This document shows, piece by piece, positions 1 to 11,694 of a stretch of 64,000 bases of DNA (positions are counted from its first letter, which is position 1; each line of letters opens with the position of its first letter). The stretch comes from Chelonoidis abingdonii (Eukaryota > Chordata > Testudines > Testudinidae), in NCBI RefSeq assembly GCF_003597395.2, contig NC_133771.1, positions 49,638,962 to 49,702,961 on the forward strand, read 5' to 3'. Under the pieces are notes generated by a model. That model was not told the origin of the DNA. It saw only the letters and a list, made by a program, of their open reading frames with translations, and did no database searches. The translations under genes and the position numbers were made by a program.

Positions 1-193
1 GTCAGGGTGGTTAAACACTGGAATAAATTGCCTAGGGAGGTTGTGCAATCTCCATCTCTGGAGATATTTAAGAGTAGGTTAGATAAACGTCTATCAGGAA
101 TGGTCTAGACAATATTTGGTCCTGCCATGAGGGCAGGGGACTGGACTCGATGGTCTCTCGAGGTCCCTTCCAGTCCTAGAGTCTATGAATCTC
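1..193 (+). mobile_element. CR1 LINE 3' end, cut by window edge
   Basis: The sequence encodes the last residues of a CR1 ORF2 (matching the C-terminus of the copy at 8637-10070), then the conserved 3' UTR with GGCAGGGGACTGGACTCGAT and a terminal CTATGAAT-type motif near 185. It is at least 90 percent like the other young CR1 tails at 13000 and 58000 by eye. The body lies outside the window. Confidence 0.92.
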
Positions 194-790
194 CTATGTA
201 TCAGAAGTGTTTTCTGAGTTATACACAACAAATAAAATGCATCTTATTGACCTGGAAATATTTAGTTTTTTTTTTTGTATCTGACAATATACTTTTCCCC
301 AATCTAGAAATCAGGAACTCTCAGTTTCAATATTAACATTTAGACTGATTAATTAATCAGAATAAAAACTGAATGTCCAAATCTAATCCCCATGATATCC
401 AAGGGTATTTTCCTAGCATGAGCGAGCTATACATGACCAGCTTCTGTTCCATGCCTTGTAATTCAGCTTTCAAAACACTGTGAAGACTTTCATATACTCC
501 ATGATTCTACCCCTTGCCAATTTCAAATATGTCTAATATTTTCTGAAACAGTAAAGAATTATTCCTTACCCTTCAGTGGTTCTTTGAGATGATATAGTCA
601 ATGTGGATCCCAACTTAGGCACCTCAGGAGAACAAGATCATATTCTGAGTAGCGCTGGCAACTGGGGCCACACACAAATGCACCCTGTGCCTCTTCATGC
701 TCCTGTACAAGGGCACGAAGTGCAGAGTAGCTGTGACCCTCCCTTGGTTCTTTCAAAATTCAAAGCCCATGTCAGCTGCGGATTCTGAAA
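194..790. other. No recognised feature
   Basis: AT-rich sequence follows the CR1 tail. The short open frames at 127-336 and 603-788 show no family resemblance. The right end may include the 3' non-coding end of the DIRS-like element that starts near 800. Confidence 0.5.
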
Positions 791-799
791 AGTGGAGAC

Positions 800-2900
800 A
801 GAGGGCAGATTGTGGGATCCACACTGCCTGTCTTGAAGTACTATAGGTAGTGTAAGATAAGTAACTGTTCATTCTCCTTTAAGTACATGTTAGAGTGGGT
901 CCCACTTTAGGTGAATGGCAAGCAGTATCCTCTCAGATGGGAATGAGAAGGATTCAAACTGTACTATCTGAACTATGACTGTAGTTCTGCTCTCCTGGCT
1001 GTGGCATCTCACCTGGCAGGTAAGCGTAAACCACAGTGCTTAAAAAAAGTCAATGGATTACTCCACATTGCCGCCTTACAGATTTCTGATACTGGCACAT
1101 TCCTGAAGCACGCAAATGATGTTGCTTAGTCTCCAGTGCAGTGAGCCTTGGATTCAGTGGCAGAGATATATACGCCAGCTGGTAACACAGAGAAAGACAT
1201 ATTGTTATCCCTTTTGATCTTCTTTGTGAGGAGATGGCCTGGCTTTTAGAATGTCCAGGTATGATTAGAAAGAGATGGGATGAGAAGTCTGAATGTTTTG
1301 GTACTATCAATAACAAACCAAAACCCTGGAAACACTGTGTGTCATTTCTTTTCTCCCCATGCCAAGTCTGATTTTGGGAAGAAGACAGGTAGATTGACTG
1401 TGTAAGTGGGAAGTCTGAGACCATCTTGGGAATGAACTTCAGGGGAAGTCTCAGCATTACCTTGTCCCTATGAAATATCATGTAGCGGGGTTCAGACATA
1501 CGCACCTGAAGTTCATTCACTCTCCTAATTGAAGTGACAGCCACCAGGAAGACAGAGTGCAGAGTGAGGAGGGGAAGGGAACATTCTAAAAGGCTCAAGT
1601 AGAAGTTCCATAAGGCTCAGGAGGACTGAATTGAGGTTTCACACAGGAGCAGGTTCTCTGGCCAGTAGGAAGGTGTGTAAGAGTCCCCTGAGAAATTTCG
1701 GTACTGTGGAATGAGAAAAGATGGACAGTACAGGTGGGTGCAAGCTGAAATCACCGCAAGGTAGACTTTAGTAGAGCTGAAGTTAAGTCCAGCCTGCTTC
1801 AAGAGTAAAAGGCCTGGTCTGAGACCAGACCATGCCAGTATTTATATCAAGAACCTCTTCCATTTAGATGAAGTCATCCATCTGGTAGATATTTTCATTC
1901 TCTGAACTACAGTTTCCTGGATGATGAGGTGCAGTTGCTACCGGTGGTACTTAACTAGCAAACCGCCATGCTGTCAGGGGCAGCTACTCTGAGATGGATC
2001 TGAAGTATCTGGTCATGAAGCTGTATGAGATCAGGTCCAGACAGTCTGGGAGCTAGCTCACAAGCTGAAAGAACATTTGTAAGAGATCAATCAGCTAAAA
2101 CTGCCTCTGCCAATATGGGGTAATGACTATGGTTTTGTCTCTCCTGATCTGGGTGATGACCATGGAACCAGGGGAATAAGTGAGAAGGCCTTTATTCCAC
2201 TCAAGGAGGAAGGCATCTGGTAATGATCCTGAGCTCAGTTCACATCAAGAGCAAATGTTCTGACATTTGGCTTTGTCCTTGGTGGAAAACAAGTCTAACA
2301 AGCTGTATCCCCAAGGATGGAATATCTCCACTACAGATATGTGCAGGGACCATTCATGGTTGGTCACAGATTATCTGCTCAGGAGGTCTGATGGATTGTT
2401 GCTGACTCCCAGGAAGTGAAGGGCTACCAGAATCACCCCCATTCTGATGTCACCAAGCCCAAAACATAATGGTCTCCAGACATAAGAGAGAGGAGCAAGA
2501 AGCAGGTGCCTCCTTGTTTGTTCATATAACGCACAGATGTTGTGTTGTCTTGGAACTTAATTTTGAAGGACAGGTAGGAATGCTATACAGGTCTATCTGA
2601 GAGCCCTGAGTTTCAGGACATTCAAATGCAGCTCTGCTTCTGTATCTAAGTCACTCTCAAACAGTAGTGGTGAAGTATCCCTGCTCAACACGGTGGAGAA
2701 GGCTTAATCTGGTGACTGTGATGAGTAGTATTCCTCGAATGGCAATGCAGAAGTGTCATGCCTCCGCCCCGGTTCTGAAGCCTGGTGCCACAGAACCATG
2801 AATAATGTCCCAGAAGGGAGCCTCAACAGTTCTGTGAGGCATCGCAACCTCAGAGCCCTCTATTCAAGAAAGGAATTGCCCATGCCTGGGATGGCCTGTG
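800..2900 (-). mobile_element. Decayed DIRS-type (tyrosine recombinase) retrotransposon
   Basis: Read on the minus strand, 1050-1802 encodes a tyrosine recombinase. Upstream of it, around 2100-2300, is a worn segment resembling the end of a DIRS RNase H region (residues like SLPDAFLLEW). The order RNase H then recombinase is that of DIRS elements. Below 1050 the sequence looks like the 3' non-coding part, with a GTGGGTCCCACTTTAGGTG-like motif near 896. I could not define terminal or internal complementary repeats, so both limits are approximate. 2400-2900 is assigned only by continuity. Confidence 0.65.
1050..1802 (-). pseudogene. Tyrosine recombinase of DIRS-type element, broken
   Basis: Two adjacent frames together cover most of a DIRS/Ngaro-type tyrosine recombinase, the enzyme that integrates the circular DNA form of such elements. 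Positions 1617-1802 give the N-terminal core-binding part, starting KQAGLNFSSTKVYLAVISA. Positions 1050-1598 give the catalytic part: FLVAVTSIRRVNEL carries the first catalytic Arg region, and RDKVMLRLPLKFIPKMVSD follows. The C-terminal end is worn: the usual HSTRA box near residue 150 reads only as RLTALETK, and the final ICKAATWSS-like segment is KSVRRQCGVIH. The frames are separated by a frameshift or stop near 1600-1617. The missing HxxR box and nucleophile Tyr mean it is not active. The family call is firm and the subfamily open. Confidence 0.75.
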
Positions 2901-4218
2901 AGTACTGGGTTTGAAATTAGCATAATAAGTCCAGTGTTTTATATTGTGCCTCTCTTCCAGGGGTCTCAGTGTTCTCTAAACATTAACTAATTAAGTGTTT
3001 TGCCAATTGCTAATGTATATGTATGAGGCTGCTTGGAGAGGGAGCTGTCTAGTTTCTTGAATTTTACACATCTTTCCATTAAAATTAGTCTTATTACACA
3101 AGATAGAATGGACTTGTCCAAATTTATAGATGCTGCATCTCTATAACTGTCTTAGTTTGAAGCAATTAATCTCCACTAGTAACAACAATATCCATTATCT
3201 TCCACTGTATCTTCACTTGGTCTTTCTGTTAAGCCGCCATACACATATTTTTTATGTCCTGCAGGCAGTGTTTTATTTCAAGTTTTTGATATTTCCTCCT
3301 AGGCATTGTTTGCCTTACACATATTCTTAGTATCCCTCCCCCAGATCAAAGCTTCCTGAATTAAACACTTCATTAATGTTGGTGTGTTTTTTCACTCAGT
3401 ACAACACACACAAAAATTGAGTTAGTTTAGCTTATCAGGTTTAGCATTCAGAAAACTCTTCATCATTTGCATAATAATTGTGCCCATAAGACCTAAAAAT
3501 TCAAAAAAACACAAGAGCTGTTTAATGCAACTGCGCTCCCCACAAGACAAGAAAATGGGAACAGCTGTCTAGTGTGCTTTTAGAAGAAAAATCAGTTTGT
3601 TTAACATGCCAAATTTTTATTGTATCCAGCCTTTGTGAGGTCATATGTAGATAAGCATACTAACTAAAGATGGTTAATCAATGCAAAAACGTATGCATGC
3701 ATTTATTTTACTAACAAAAACACTGTGATTAGCTTATCTGGTTAATATTATCTGATCATCTACAAAGTTGGTCAAATGATGAAAAAGTTAATTGTTGACA
3801 CATTTTCTCCAGGGACTAACAAGAAAAATGTCCTTAAGTATATTATCTGTAAATATAATCTGTCCAGCCCTATGATTAACATCTCTAATACTGAGACTCA
3901 AAGAACAGAGAAGGGAAAAGGGCTAATTTTCCCCTCAAATTGAAATCTTTCCATAATCCAATCCAGAACATACTATCCAGTTGTTTATAAGAAAATTTCA
4001 ATCAAGGCATCTCAAAATTCTATTAAAAAATTGCTGCATTTCATATTTACAGAAACTGATTCAAAGATATACTCTTCTCACATGATCCAAAATGGATACT
4101 GTGTTTGCAGAAAACAGTCTTCCAACAACAGAAGAAAAGAATAGTTTCAGCAGATGGCTGACTTTAAACAGGAGCTGGTCAGGGACAACTGGTATTAGAG
4201 GAAGCTATGCCTTCAAAC
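2900..4218. other. Unique AT-rich sequence, no feature seen
   Basis: The region is AT-rich with frequent short homopolymers. The small open frame at 3130-3330 has no family resemblance and no coding-like composition. Most likely DST intron sequence. Confidence 0.5.
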
Positions 4219-4624
4219 TAAGGGCTTGGCTACACTTGAGAGTTGCAGCGCTGGTGCTGGCTTTACAGCGCTGCAACTCACTCACCATCCACACTTGCAA
4301 GGTGCATACAGCACTCTATCTCCCTGGCTACAGCGCTGTTTGTACTCCACCTCAACCTGGGGAATAACGACTATAGCGCTGCTGATGCAGTGCTGCTCTG
4401 CCAGTGTGGCCACTAAAAGCGCTGTTATTGGCCTCCAGAGGTATTCGGAGGTATCCCAGAATGCCTGCTCAGCCACTCTGCTCATCAGTTCGAACTCTAC
4501 TGCCCTGGCCTCAGGTGACCAAGCATCAGACCTGCCCTTTAAATGCCCTGGGAATTTTAAAAATCCCCGTCCTGTTTGCTCAGCCAGGTGTAGAGTGCAA
4601 ATCAGTGAATCTTTCCAGGTGACC

Positions 4625-6253
4625 ATGGCTCCACATGGCAAACGAGCTCCAGCATGGAGCAATGGCGAGCTGCTGGACCTCATCAGTGTTTGGGGGGAGG
4701 AAGCTGTGCAGACACAGCTGTGTTCCAGCTGTAGGAATTACGATACCTATGGGCAGGTATCAAGGGCCATGCTGGAAAGGGGCCATGACCAGGACACGCT
4801 GCAGTGCAGGGTTAAAGTGAAGGAGCTGCGGATTGCCTACTGCAAAGCCCGTGAGGGAAACCGCCGCTCCGGCGCTGTCCCCACGACCTGCTGTTTTTAC
4901 AAAGAGCTGGACGCGATACTTGGGGGTGACCCCACCTCCACTCCGAGAACCATGATGGACACTTCAGAGCAGGGGGAGGAGGAGGAAAGCAAGAGTGAGG
5001 GTACTGGGGTGAGGGGAGACACCCCGGAGTCCCAGGAGGCATGCAGCCAGGAGCTCTTCTCAAGCCAGGAGGAGGGTAGCCAGTCGCAACAGCCACTACT
5101 TGGGGGAGGACAAATAGAGGAGCGAATTCCCGGTAAGACGCTTTTATTTTCAGGATTGAAAGTTTTCGGGAGAGGAGGGACGGTTAGGGTTGCATGCATG
5201 CATGCCTAGATGTAGAACAGCGCATTGATGTTGTCTATCACGTCGCGGTAATCGGCCTCGGTAATCTCTTCAAAAGTTTCAGCCAGAGAGTGGGCAATGC
5301 GCTTGCGCAGGTTTCTTGGGACAGCCACTGTGGTCCTTGTCCCAATCAGGCTAACGCGTCCACGCCACTGTGCCGCAAGGGGTGGTGGAGGACCATTGCT
5401 GCACACAGACAAGCTGAATAGGGGCCAGGGCGGAATCCACATTGCAGTAGAAGACCCTCCCGTGCTTCCCAGGTGACCCGCAGCAGCGAGATATCTTCCA
5501 GAATAAACTCCTGAGGAAAATGTTGGGATAGTGTTCAGTGTAGGTGTCCCCTGCAGTTGTTTGCTTTCCCCAACGCACAGAAACCCTGATGACAGTACAG
5601 CCCTGAAATAATCAGTCCCCCTTACTCACCATTTCGGGGCTCCCTTGGGTTATGTGCGCTCTCTTTCGGATGGGAAAATTATGCTATTATCAAGATTGTT
5701 ACCCTCCTTAACTGCGGGGGAATAACTAACTGTCTGGTATAAACAATGCTATCTCTGTTAAGTGCTGCATTTTTGCCTTTACAGATGCAACCTTGAGATC
5801 TCGGCTGCCCGTGTTATCAACGGCTGAGAGACTACAAAACCTCCGTAACAAGCCGTGAAAAGCAAAGACGACATGCTGCAAGCAGTTATGCAGCACTCTG
5901 TCTCAGAGAATCAAAAAGTGCAGGACTTGAGGGAAATAGAAAGCAGGATCCGCCAGAGAAATGCAGCGGACAGGAAGAAAAGCACGAAGCAGCTGATAAG
6001 CATCCTGGAGCGCCAAGCAGACTCTATTCAGGCGCTCGTAGCCATGCAGGCGGAGCACTACCGTGCCCGCCACGCCACCCTTGTCCCAAAGCTCCTTCCC
6101 TTGTGTCCCCACGTCAGCTCAAAAACCCCTTCCCCAGCATCCAGGTTCTTACCACCACCACCAGCTACCTCCAACACCTGCACGTTCACCAAGCAGCCCG
6201 GAGAACTACAACCCTTACCCTCTGCACTCAACCCCCCTCACCATGCAGTATAG
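4625..6253 (+). pseudogene. Harbinger Myb/SANT-like DNA-binding protein, two exons, frameshifted
   Basis: Exon 1 (4625-5132) starts at ATG 4625 in a good Kozak context, MAPHGKRAPAWSNGELLDLI. It encodes a trihelix Myb/SANT-like domain (about residues 8-100, with W11, LLDLISVWGEE and FYKELDAILGG) and then an acidic, Ser/Gln-rich tail. A GT donor at 5133 and an AG acceptor at 5783-5784 restore the frame exactly: phase 1, giving an Asp codon followed by ATLRSRLPVLSTAERLQNLR. A frameshift near 5853 then creates TGA at 5856-5858. The remaining coiled-coil-like C-terminus (LISILERQADSIQALVAMQ) continues in another frame to 6253. In this superfamily the protein binds the transposon ends and helps import the transposase. 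Codons after 6060 look poorly conserved. Confidence 0.85.
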
Positions 6254-6376
6254 CCATCCTGAAGTGCAGCAGTCATTGCACAGCACACCAGACAGGACAT
6301 ATTCAAACCTGTGACTGTACAGTTCCCCACCCGACCCCCCTGCCCTTTTAGGTTCCCAAAAACTTCTGTGTGTGTC

Positions 6377-6402
6377 AATAAAGTTATTTTCTTTTCAATA
6401 AA
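6377..6402 (+). terminator. Two AATAAA polyadenylation signals of the Harbinger Myb gene
   Basis: AATAAA occurs at 6377-6382 and 6397-6402, about 125-150 bases after the end of the Myb/SANT-like reading frame. They lie between the convergent ends of the two transposon genes, which suits 3' end formation of the plus-strand transcript. Confidence 0.6.
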
Positions 6403-6556
6403 TGAATTCTTGGCTTTGAAAACAGTCTTTATTATTGCAGAAAGTCAAAGATACCTTACTCCAGGAAAGAAACAGGCACTGCAAATCAGCTAGCAAACAC
6501 AGATTCCTACTAACATTGTAACCACTGCACTTCACTCCCGTGCAAGGCACCAAGCA

Positions 6557-7795
6557 TTACTGTTGATTTTCAGCCTCAAATTCCTCCCTCAAGGCATCCC
6601 TAATCCTTGAAGCCCTGTGCTGGGCCTCTCTAGTAGCCCTGCTCTCTGTCTGTGAAATTCAGCATCCAGGCATTGAACCTCGAAGGTCCATGCCTGACTT
6701 AATCTTTCACCCTTCCCTTCACAAATATTATGGAAGGTACAGCATGCGGATATAACCACAGGGATGCTGCTTTTCCCCCAAGTCCAGCTTCCCACACAGA
6801 GATCGCCAGCTCCCTTTTAAACGGTCAAAAGCACACTCCACAGACTTTTAGCACCGGCTCAGCCTGTAGTTGAACCGTTCCTTGCTGCTGTCAAGGCTCC
6901 CTGTGTACGGTTTCATGAGCCACAGCATTAACGGGTAAGCGGGGTCTCCAAGGATCACAATGGGCATTTCGACATCCCCTACTGTGATCTTCCGGTCTGG
7001 GAAAAGTCCCAGCCTGCATCTTCCTGAACAGGCCAGTGTTCTGAAAGATGCATGCATCATGCACCTTTCCAGGCCAGCCTGTGTTCATGTCAATGAAACG
7101 CCCACGGTGATACACAAGTGCCTGGAGAACCACAGAGAAATACCCCTTCCGATTAACGTACTCGGATGCTAGGTGGGGTGGTGCCAGAATAGGAAAATGC
7201 GTCCCATGTATTGCCCCTCCACAGTTAGGGAAACCCATTTTGGAAAACCATCTACAACATCCTCCACGTTCCCCAGGGTCACGGTTCTTCTTAGCAGGAT
7301 GCGATTAATGGCCCTGCAAACTTGCATCAACACAACTCCAACGGTCAACTTTCCCACTCCAAACTGGTTTGCGACCGATCGGTAGCTGTCTGGAGTTGCC
7401 AGCTTCCAGATTGCAATAGCGACCCACTTCTCCATCAGTAGGGCAGCTCTCAATCAAGTGTCCTTGCACCGCAGGGGGAGGGCGAGCTCAGCACACAGTC
7501 CCATGAAAGTGGCTTGTCTCATCCGAAAGTTCTGCAGCCACTGCTCGTCATCCCAGACTTCCATGACAATGTGATCCCACCACTCAGTGCTTGTTTCCCG
7601 AGCCCAAAAGCGGCATTTCACAGTGCTGAGCACGTCCGTGAATGCCACAAGCAATTTCGTGTTGTACGCATTACGCAACTCGCTATCATTGTCGGACTCC
7701 TCACTGTCACTTTGGATCTTAAGGAATAGCTCAACTGCCAAACATGATGTGCTGGCGAGACTCGTCAGCATATTCCTCAGCAGTTCGGGCTCCAT
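6557..7795 (-). pseudogene. HARBI1-like DDE transposase, broken
   Basis: The probable start is ATG at 7795 (MEPELLRNMLTSLAST) and the probable ancestral stop is TAA at 6557-6559, giving roughly 410 residues, normal for a PIF/Harbinger transposase. Motifs in order: a helix-turn-helix-like SYRSVANQFGVGK near 7390, GGAIHGTHFPILAPPH near 7200, HDACIFQNTGLF, DVEMPIVILGDPAYPL near 6940, and SVECAFDRLKGSW near 6830. The second Asp (GDPAYPL) and the Glu (VECAF) of the DDE triad are present. The first Asp, expected in GAIDGTH, is His here. There is a TGA nonsense codon at 7454-7456, and at least three frameshifts (near 7238, 7020 and 6620). It is a dead gene, but still easy to align. Confidence 0.9.
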
Positions 7796-8161
7796 TTCCC
7801 ACAGAAATCGTGCTGCACAGAAACCGCTGAAAGAGGCAAGATGGCGCCAAATGTGGATGGAAGAACAGGGATTGCTGGGATGTGAAGCCATGCATCCCGG
7901 GGCTTTGGGACAGGAAACAGAATGACCTGCACCCTCTGCCCTCTTCCCACAACCCACGGTACCAGAACGGGAAGAGGTGCTCTGTGGGATAGCTGCCCAT
8001 AATGCACCACTTCCAACACCGCTGCAAATGCTGTAAATGTGACCACACTGCAGCGCTGCTAGCCGTCAGTATGGCCACACTGCAGCGCTTTCCGTACAGA
8101 GTTGTATGAAGACAGCTTTAACTCCCAGCGCTGCACACCTGCAAGTGTAGCCAAACCCTAA

Positions 8162-8550
8162 AAGTTGGCAGAATGCCAGCAGGTGCTGAAATGCACTCTA
8201 ATGCTAAAGGCTACTGTGCATGAAATGAGATGCCGAAGAAAGGAAATAATTAAGACCTGAAGGGCAATTTAAAGAAGACATTCAGGAACTAAATGAAGCC
8301 AAAATGGGACCACACAAAATGAACCTAATAGCCACAGCACAGCCATACCAATTGGAATAAAATGTTCAGCTCTCTTTATGCTAATGTCACAAGTTTAAAA
8401 GCCCAAATGTGTGAGGTTTGCGCATAAGAAATCAAATACTGTCATTATTTTCAAGACTTCATGTAACAACAATTAATGGGATACAGAAATTCCTGGTGTA
8501 CAGGTTAGGACATGAGAGAATGTCATTTTTTATGAAGTACGCTATTCAGC
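8162..8550. other. No recognised feature
   Basis: Unique sequence between the Harbinger element and the CR1 copy. The open frame 8418-8651 runs into the CR1 tail on the wrong strand and is not credible. Confidence 0.5.
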
Positions 8551-10396
8551 ATAGATTCATAGACTTTAGGACTCGAAGGGACCTCGAGAGGTCATCAAGT
8601 CCAGTCCCCTGCCCTCATGGCAGGACCAAATACTGTCTAGACCATCCCTGATAGACATTTATCTAACCTACTCTTAAATATCTCCAGACATGGAGATTCC
8701 ACAACCTCCCTAGGCAATTTATTCCAGTGTTTAACCACCCTGACAGTTAGGAACTTTTTCCTAATGTCCAACCTAAATCTCCCTTGCTGCAGTTTAAGCC
8801 CATTGCTTCTTGTTCTATCATTAGAGGCTAAGGTGAACAAGTTTTCTCCCTCCTCCTGATGACACCCTTTTAGATACCTGAAAACTGCTATCATGTCCCC
8901 TCTCAGTCTTCTCTTTTCCAAACTAAATAAACCCAATTCTTTCAGCCTTCCTTCATAGGTCATGTTCTCAAGACCTTTAATCATTCTTGTTGCTCTTCTC
9001 TGGACCCTCTCCAATTTCTCCACATCTTTCTTGAAATGCGGTGCCCAGAACTGGACACAATACTCCAGTTGAGGCCTAACCAGCGCAGAGTAGAGCGGAA
9101 GAATGACTTCTCGTGTCTTGTTTACAACACACCTGTTAATGCATCCCAGAATCACGTTTGCTTTTTTTGCAACAGTATCACACTGTTGACTCATATTTAG
9201 CTTGTGGTCCACTATGACCCCTAGATCTTTTTCTGCCATACTCCTTCCTAGACAGTCTCTTCCCATTCTGTATGTGTGAAACTGATTGTTCCTTCCTAAG
9301 TGGAGCACTTTGCATTTGTCTTTATTGAACTTCATCCGGTTTACCTCAGACCATTTCTCCAATTTGTCCAGATCATTTTGAATTTTGACCCTGTCCTCCA
9401 AAGCAGTTGCAATCCCTCCCAGTTTGGTATCGTCTGCAAACTTAATAAGCGTACTTTCTATGCCAACATCTAAGTCGTTGATGAAGATATTGAACAGAGC
9501 CGGTCCCAAAACAGACCCCTGCGGAACCCCACTTGTTATACCTTTCCAGCAGGATTGGGAGCCATTAATAACTACTCTCTGAGTACGGTTATCCAGCCAG
9601 TTATGCACCCACCTTATAGTAGCCCCATCTAAATTGTATTTGCCTAGTTTATCGATAAGGATATCATGCGAGACCGTATCAAATGCCTTACTAAAGTCTA
9701 GGTATACCACATCCACCGCTTCTCCCTTATCCACAAGACTCGTTATCCTATCAAAGAAAGCTATCAGATTGGTTTGACACGATTTGTTCTTTACAAATCC
9801 ATGCTGGCTATTCCCTATCACCTTACCACCTTCCAAGTGTTTGCAGATGATTTCTTTAATTACTTGCTCCATTATCTTCCCTGGCACAGAAGTTAAACTA
9901 ACTGGTCTGTAGTTTCCTGGGTTGTTTTTATTTCCCTTTTTATAGATGGGCACTATATTTGCCCTTTTCCAGTCTTCTGGAATCTCTCCCGTCTCCCATG
10001 ACTTTCCAAAGATAATAGCTAGAGGCTCAGATACCTCCTCTATTAACTCCTTGAGTATTCTAGGATGCATTTCATCAGGCCCTGGTGACTTGCAGGCATC
10101 TAACTTTTCTAAGAAATTTTTAACTTGATTTTTTTTATTTTCTCTTCTAAACCTCCCCCCTTCCCATTAGCATTCACTATGTTAGGCATTCCTTCAGACA
10201 TCTTGTGATGACCGAAACAAAGAAGTCAATAAGCATCTCTGCCATTTCCAAGTTTCCTGTTACTATTTCTCCCTCCTCACTGAGCAGTAGGCCTACCCTG
10301 TCTTTGGTCTTCCTCTTGCTTCTAATATATGGATAAAAAGTCTTCTTGTTTCCCTTTATTCCCATAGCTAGTTTGAGCTCATTTTCTGCCTTTGCA
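8551..10396 (-). mobile_element. 5'-truncated young CR1 LINE
   Basis: On the minus strand the copy runs from about 10396 to the 3' terminal ATGAATCTATGCT-like end at 8551. It includes the 3' UTR with the box complementary to GTCCCTTCGAGTCC at 8571-8600. The 5' end is cut inside the segment before the reverse transcriptase, as is usual for CR1 made by incomplete target-primed reverse transcription. The upstream piece 10177-10365 is in a different frame from the main ORF. The shift maps to the A-rich run near 10130. Confidence 0.93.
8637..10070 (-). CDS. CR1 ORF2 reverse transcriptase, long open frame
   Basis: An uninterrupted 477-codon frame covers most of the reverse transcriptase and C-terminal region of CR1 ORF2, which copies the element's RNA at a nicked genomic target. 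Visible motifs: [17 protein letters not shown] (residues 53-69), the catalytic [13 protein letters not shown] (123-135), [10 protein letters not shown] (181-190), FADDTK (211-216) with both catalytic Asp, and the conserved C-terminal CR1 block ending [11 protein letters not shown]. Met 10070 is only the first Met of a frame that continues upstream as [12 protein letters not shown], so it is not a real start. The endonuclease is missing by truncation. The lack of stops suggests a young insertion. It has no host function I can support. Confidence 0.9.
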   Translation of the reverse strand: MHPRILKELIEEVSEPLAIIFGKSWETGEIPEDWKRANIVPIYKKGNKNNPGNYRPVSLTSVPGKIMEQVIKEIICKHLEGGKVIGNSQHGFVKNKSCQTNLIAFFDRITSLVDKGEAVDVVYLDFSKAFDTVSHDILIDKLGKYNLDGATIRWVHNWLDNRTQRVVINGSQSCWKGITSGVPQGSVLGPALFNIFINDLDVGIESTLIKFADDTKLGGIATALEDRVKIQNDLDKLEKWSEVNRMKFNKDKCKVLHLGRNNQFHTYRMGRDCLGRSMAEKDLGVIVDHKLNMSQQCDTVAKKANVILGCINRCVVNKTREVILPLYSALVRPQLEYCVQFWAPHFKKDVEKLERVQRRATRMIKGLENMTYEGRLKELGLFSLEKRRLRGDMIAVFRYLKGCHQEEGENLFTLASNDRTRSNGLKLQQGRFRLDIRKKFLTVRVVKHWNKLPREVVESPCLEIFKSRLDKCLSGMV

Positions 10397-11225
10397 CAAT
10401 TGGGGAATTATGAAGGAAAATCAGCATGTATAGGCATTGCATGCAATAAAAATGCAAATAGTGTGTTATACTACCCTACAGGCTTTCAAATCAGAAGAGT
10501 AATAAATAATATTACTAATCTAAATAATGTCACTAATGGGCCAAATCTTGAGATCCTTACTCAGTTTTTATTCAGACTTTACAGAGTCAAACTACTTCAA
10601 GATGTGTCCCACAAAGAATATGAATGTTGCAAAACTTACCAAAACAATAATGATTGACTTTAACCAAGCCATTATTTATAGATCATATCTAAAATGACCA
10701 ATTTTGGAATAGCTCATTTTGGAGCACAGGAAAAAGGGTGTTCTTGACTTCATCTTGGATGGAATCTAAAAAATGGTTCGGGAGGCTGAGCGTGAGACAG
10801 CCACTGGGCACCACTGACCATAGGGCAATCAAGTTGAAAACCTTAATGGAACTAGCTACCAAAGAGAAACGAATGGTGATGAATATCAAAATGACAAGCT
10901 CTTTTGTCTATGAATTTCTTATTTTAAAACTAAGCCAAAATAGATGCAAAGTATAACAGCATAAAATATAGTATAAATGAAATGCATCACTCATAAAATA
11001 AGCAATAGAAACTGAAAGTAAAACGACAGTGCTCCCCTATATATCTGTATTTGTACATTATATGAAAATTTTGGAATGCAGTCAATATGAGTAATAAGGG
11101 AAACTATGTTTTATAAGAAACAGGCACTGTATTTGTTCTATTTTGAAAGTGTAGTTAATGACAAAACAAATATTATTATAAGATCAAATCCTAACAGTTT
11201 CTCTGAAGGTAAATCAAGCTTCTCT
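10397..11225. other. Mostly unassigned; possible ancient LINE scrap
   Basis: The region is AT-rich. The plus-strand frame 10738-10956 includes GRLSVRQPLGTTDHRAIKL, which faintly recalls the end of a LINE endonuclease (SDHxxI). It would fit as an upstream part of the old CR1 that begins near 11226. The match is weak and I do not annotate it as a gene. Confidence 0.3.
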
Positions 11226-11694
11226 AACCACTTAGACTTCTTTGAAAGAGTTAAAAATAATGGCTGAAGGGAGAACTCACCATATATAATTTACTTGGAT
11301 TTCTAAAGCTTTGACAAGGTTCTTCACAAAACGCTATCAATACAAATAAGTAACAAAATGGTAGGGTGAAATCCTGTTATGGACTGAAAACTAATTCACA
11401 CGACAGAAAGGAAAGCCATGGATGTTTCTCAGTGCGAAAAGAAAGCTGAGGTATCCCAGACATGAGCACTGACACCAGAGCTACTATCTATATTAATGAT
11501 GTGAAAGAAGTAAACAATAAAGTGGTAAAACTTGCTCGTGACAGAAAGCAATTCATATTAGGAAAATTTGTGAAGGACTGATAAGACTCTAAAAGGACCT
11601 GCTCACACTGGAGGATTGGGCAGCAAGGCAGCAGATGAAATTTAATTTAAATGCAAATTAACAAGTCTGGGAAATAAAAATCTAAATTACTCAC

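Larger units (their letters stand above)
4222..8158. mobile_element. Full-length PIF/Harbinger DNA transposon
   Basis: The element is bounded by imperfect inverted repeats. The left end reads GGGCTTGGCTACACTTG and the complement of the right end reads GGGTTTGGCTACACTTG. It is flanked by the 3-bp duplication TAA at 4219-4221 and 8159-8161, the TWA type used by PIF/Harbinger. Subterminal AGCGCT motifs recur at both ends (for example near 4248, 4268, 4333, 8051, 8085 and 8128) and are candidate binding sites for its DNA-binding protein. It carries the two expected genes in opposite orientation: a Myb/SANT-like protein on plus and a HARBI1-like DDE transposase on minus. Both are broken, so this copy is not autonomous now. 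A related short element is at 15093-15399. Confidence 0.93.

Noticed and set aside
1050..1598. A 182-codon minus-strand frame as a possible host gene
   Set aside because: It aligns with the catalytic part of DIRS-type tyrosine recombinases and has broken motifs, so it is a transposon relic.
4226..4624. Extension of the Myb/SANT-like frame upstream of ATG 4625
   Set aside because: This part lies in the transposon's subterminal repeat region with AGCGCT motifs. The domain starts right after Met 4625, which has a good context.
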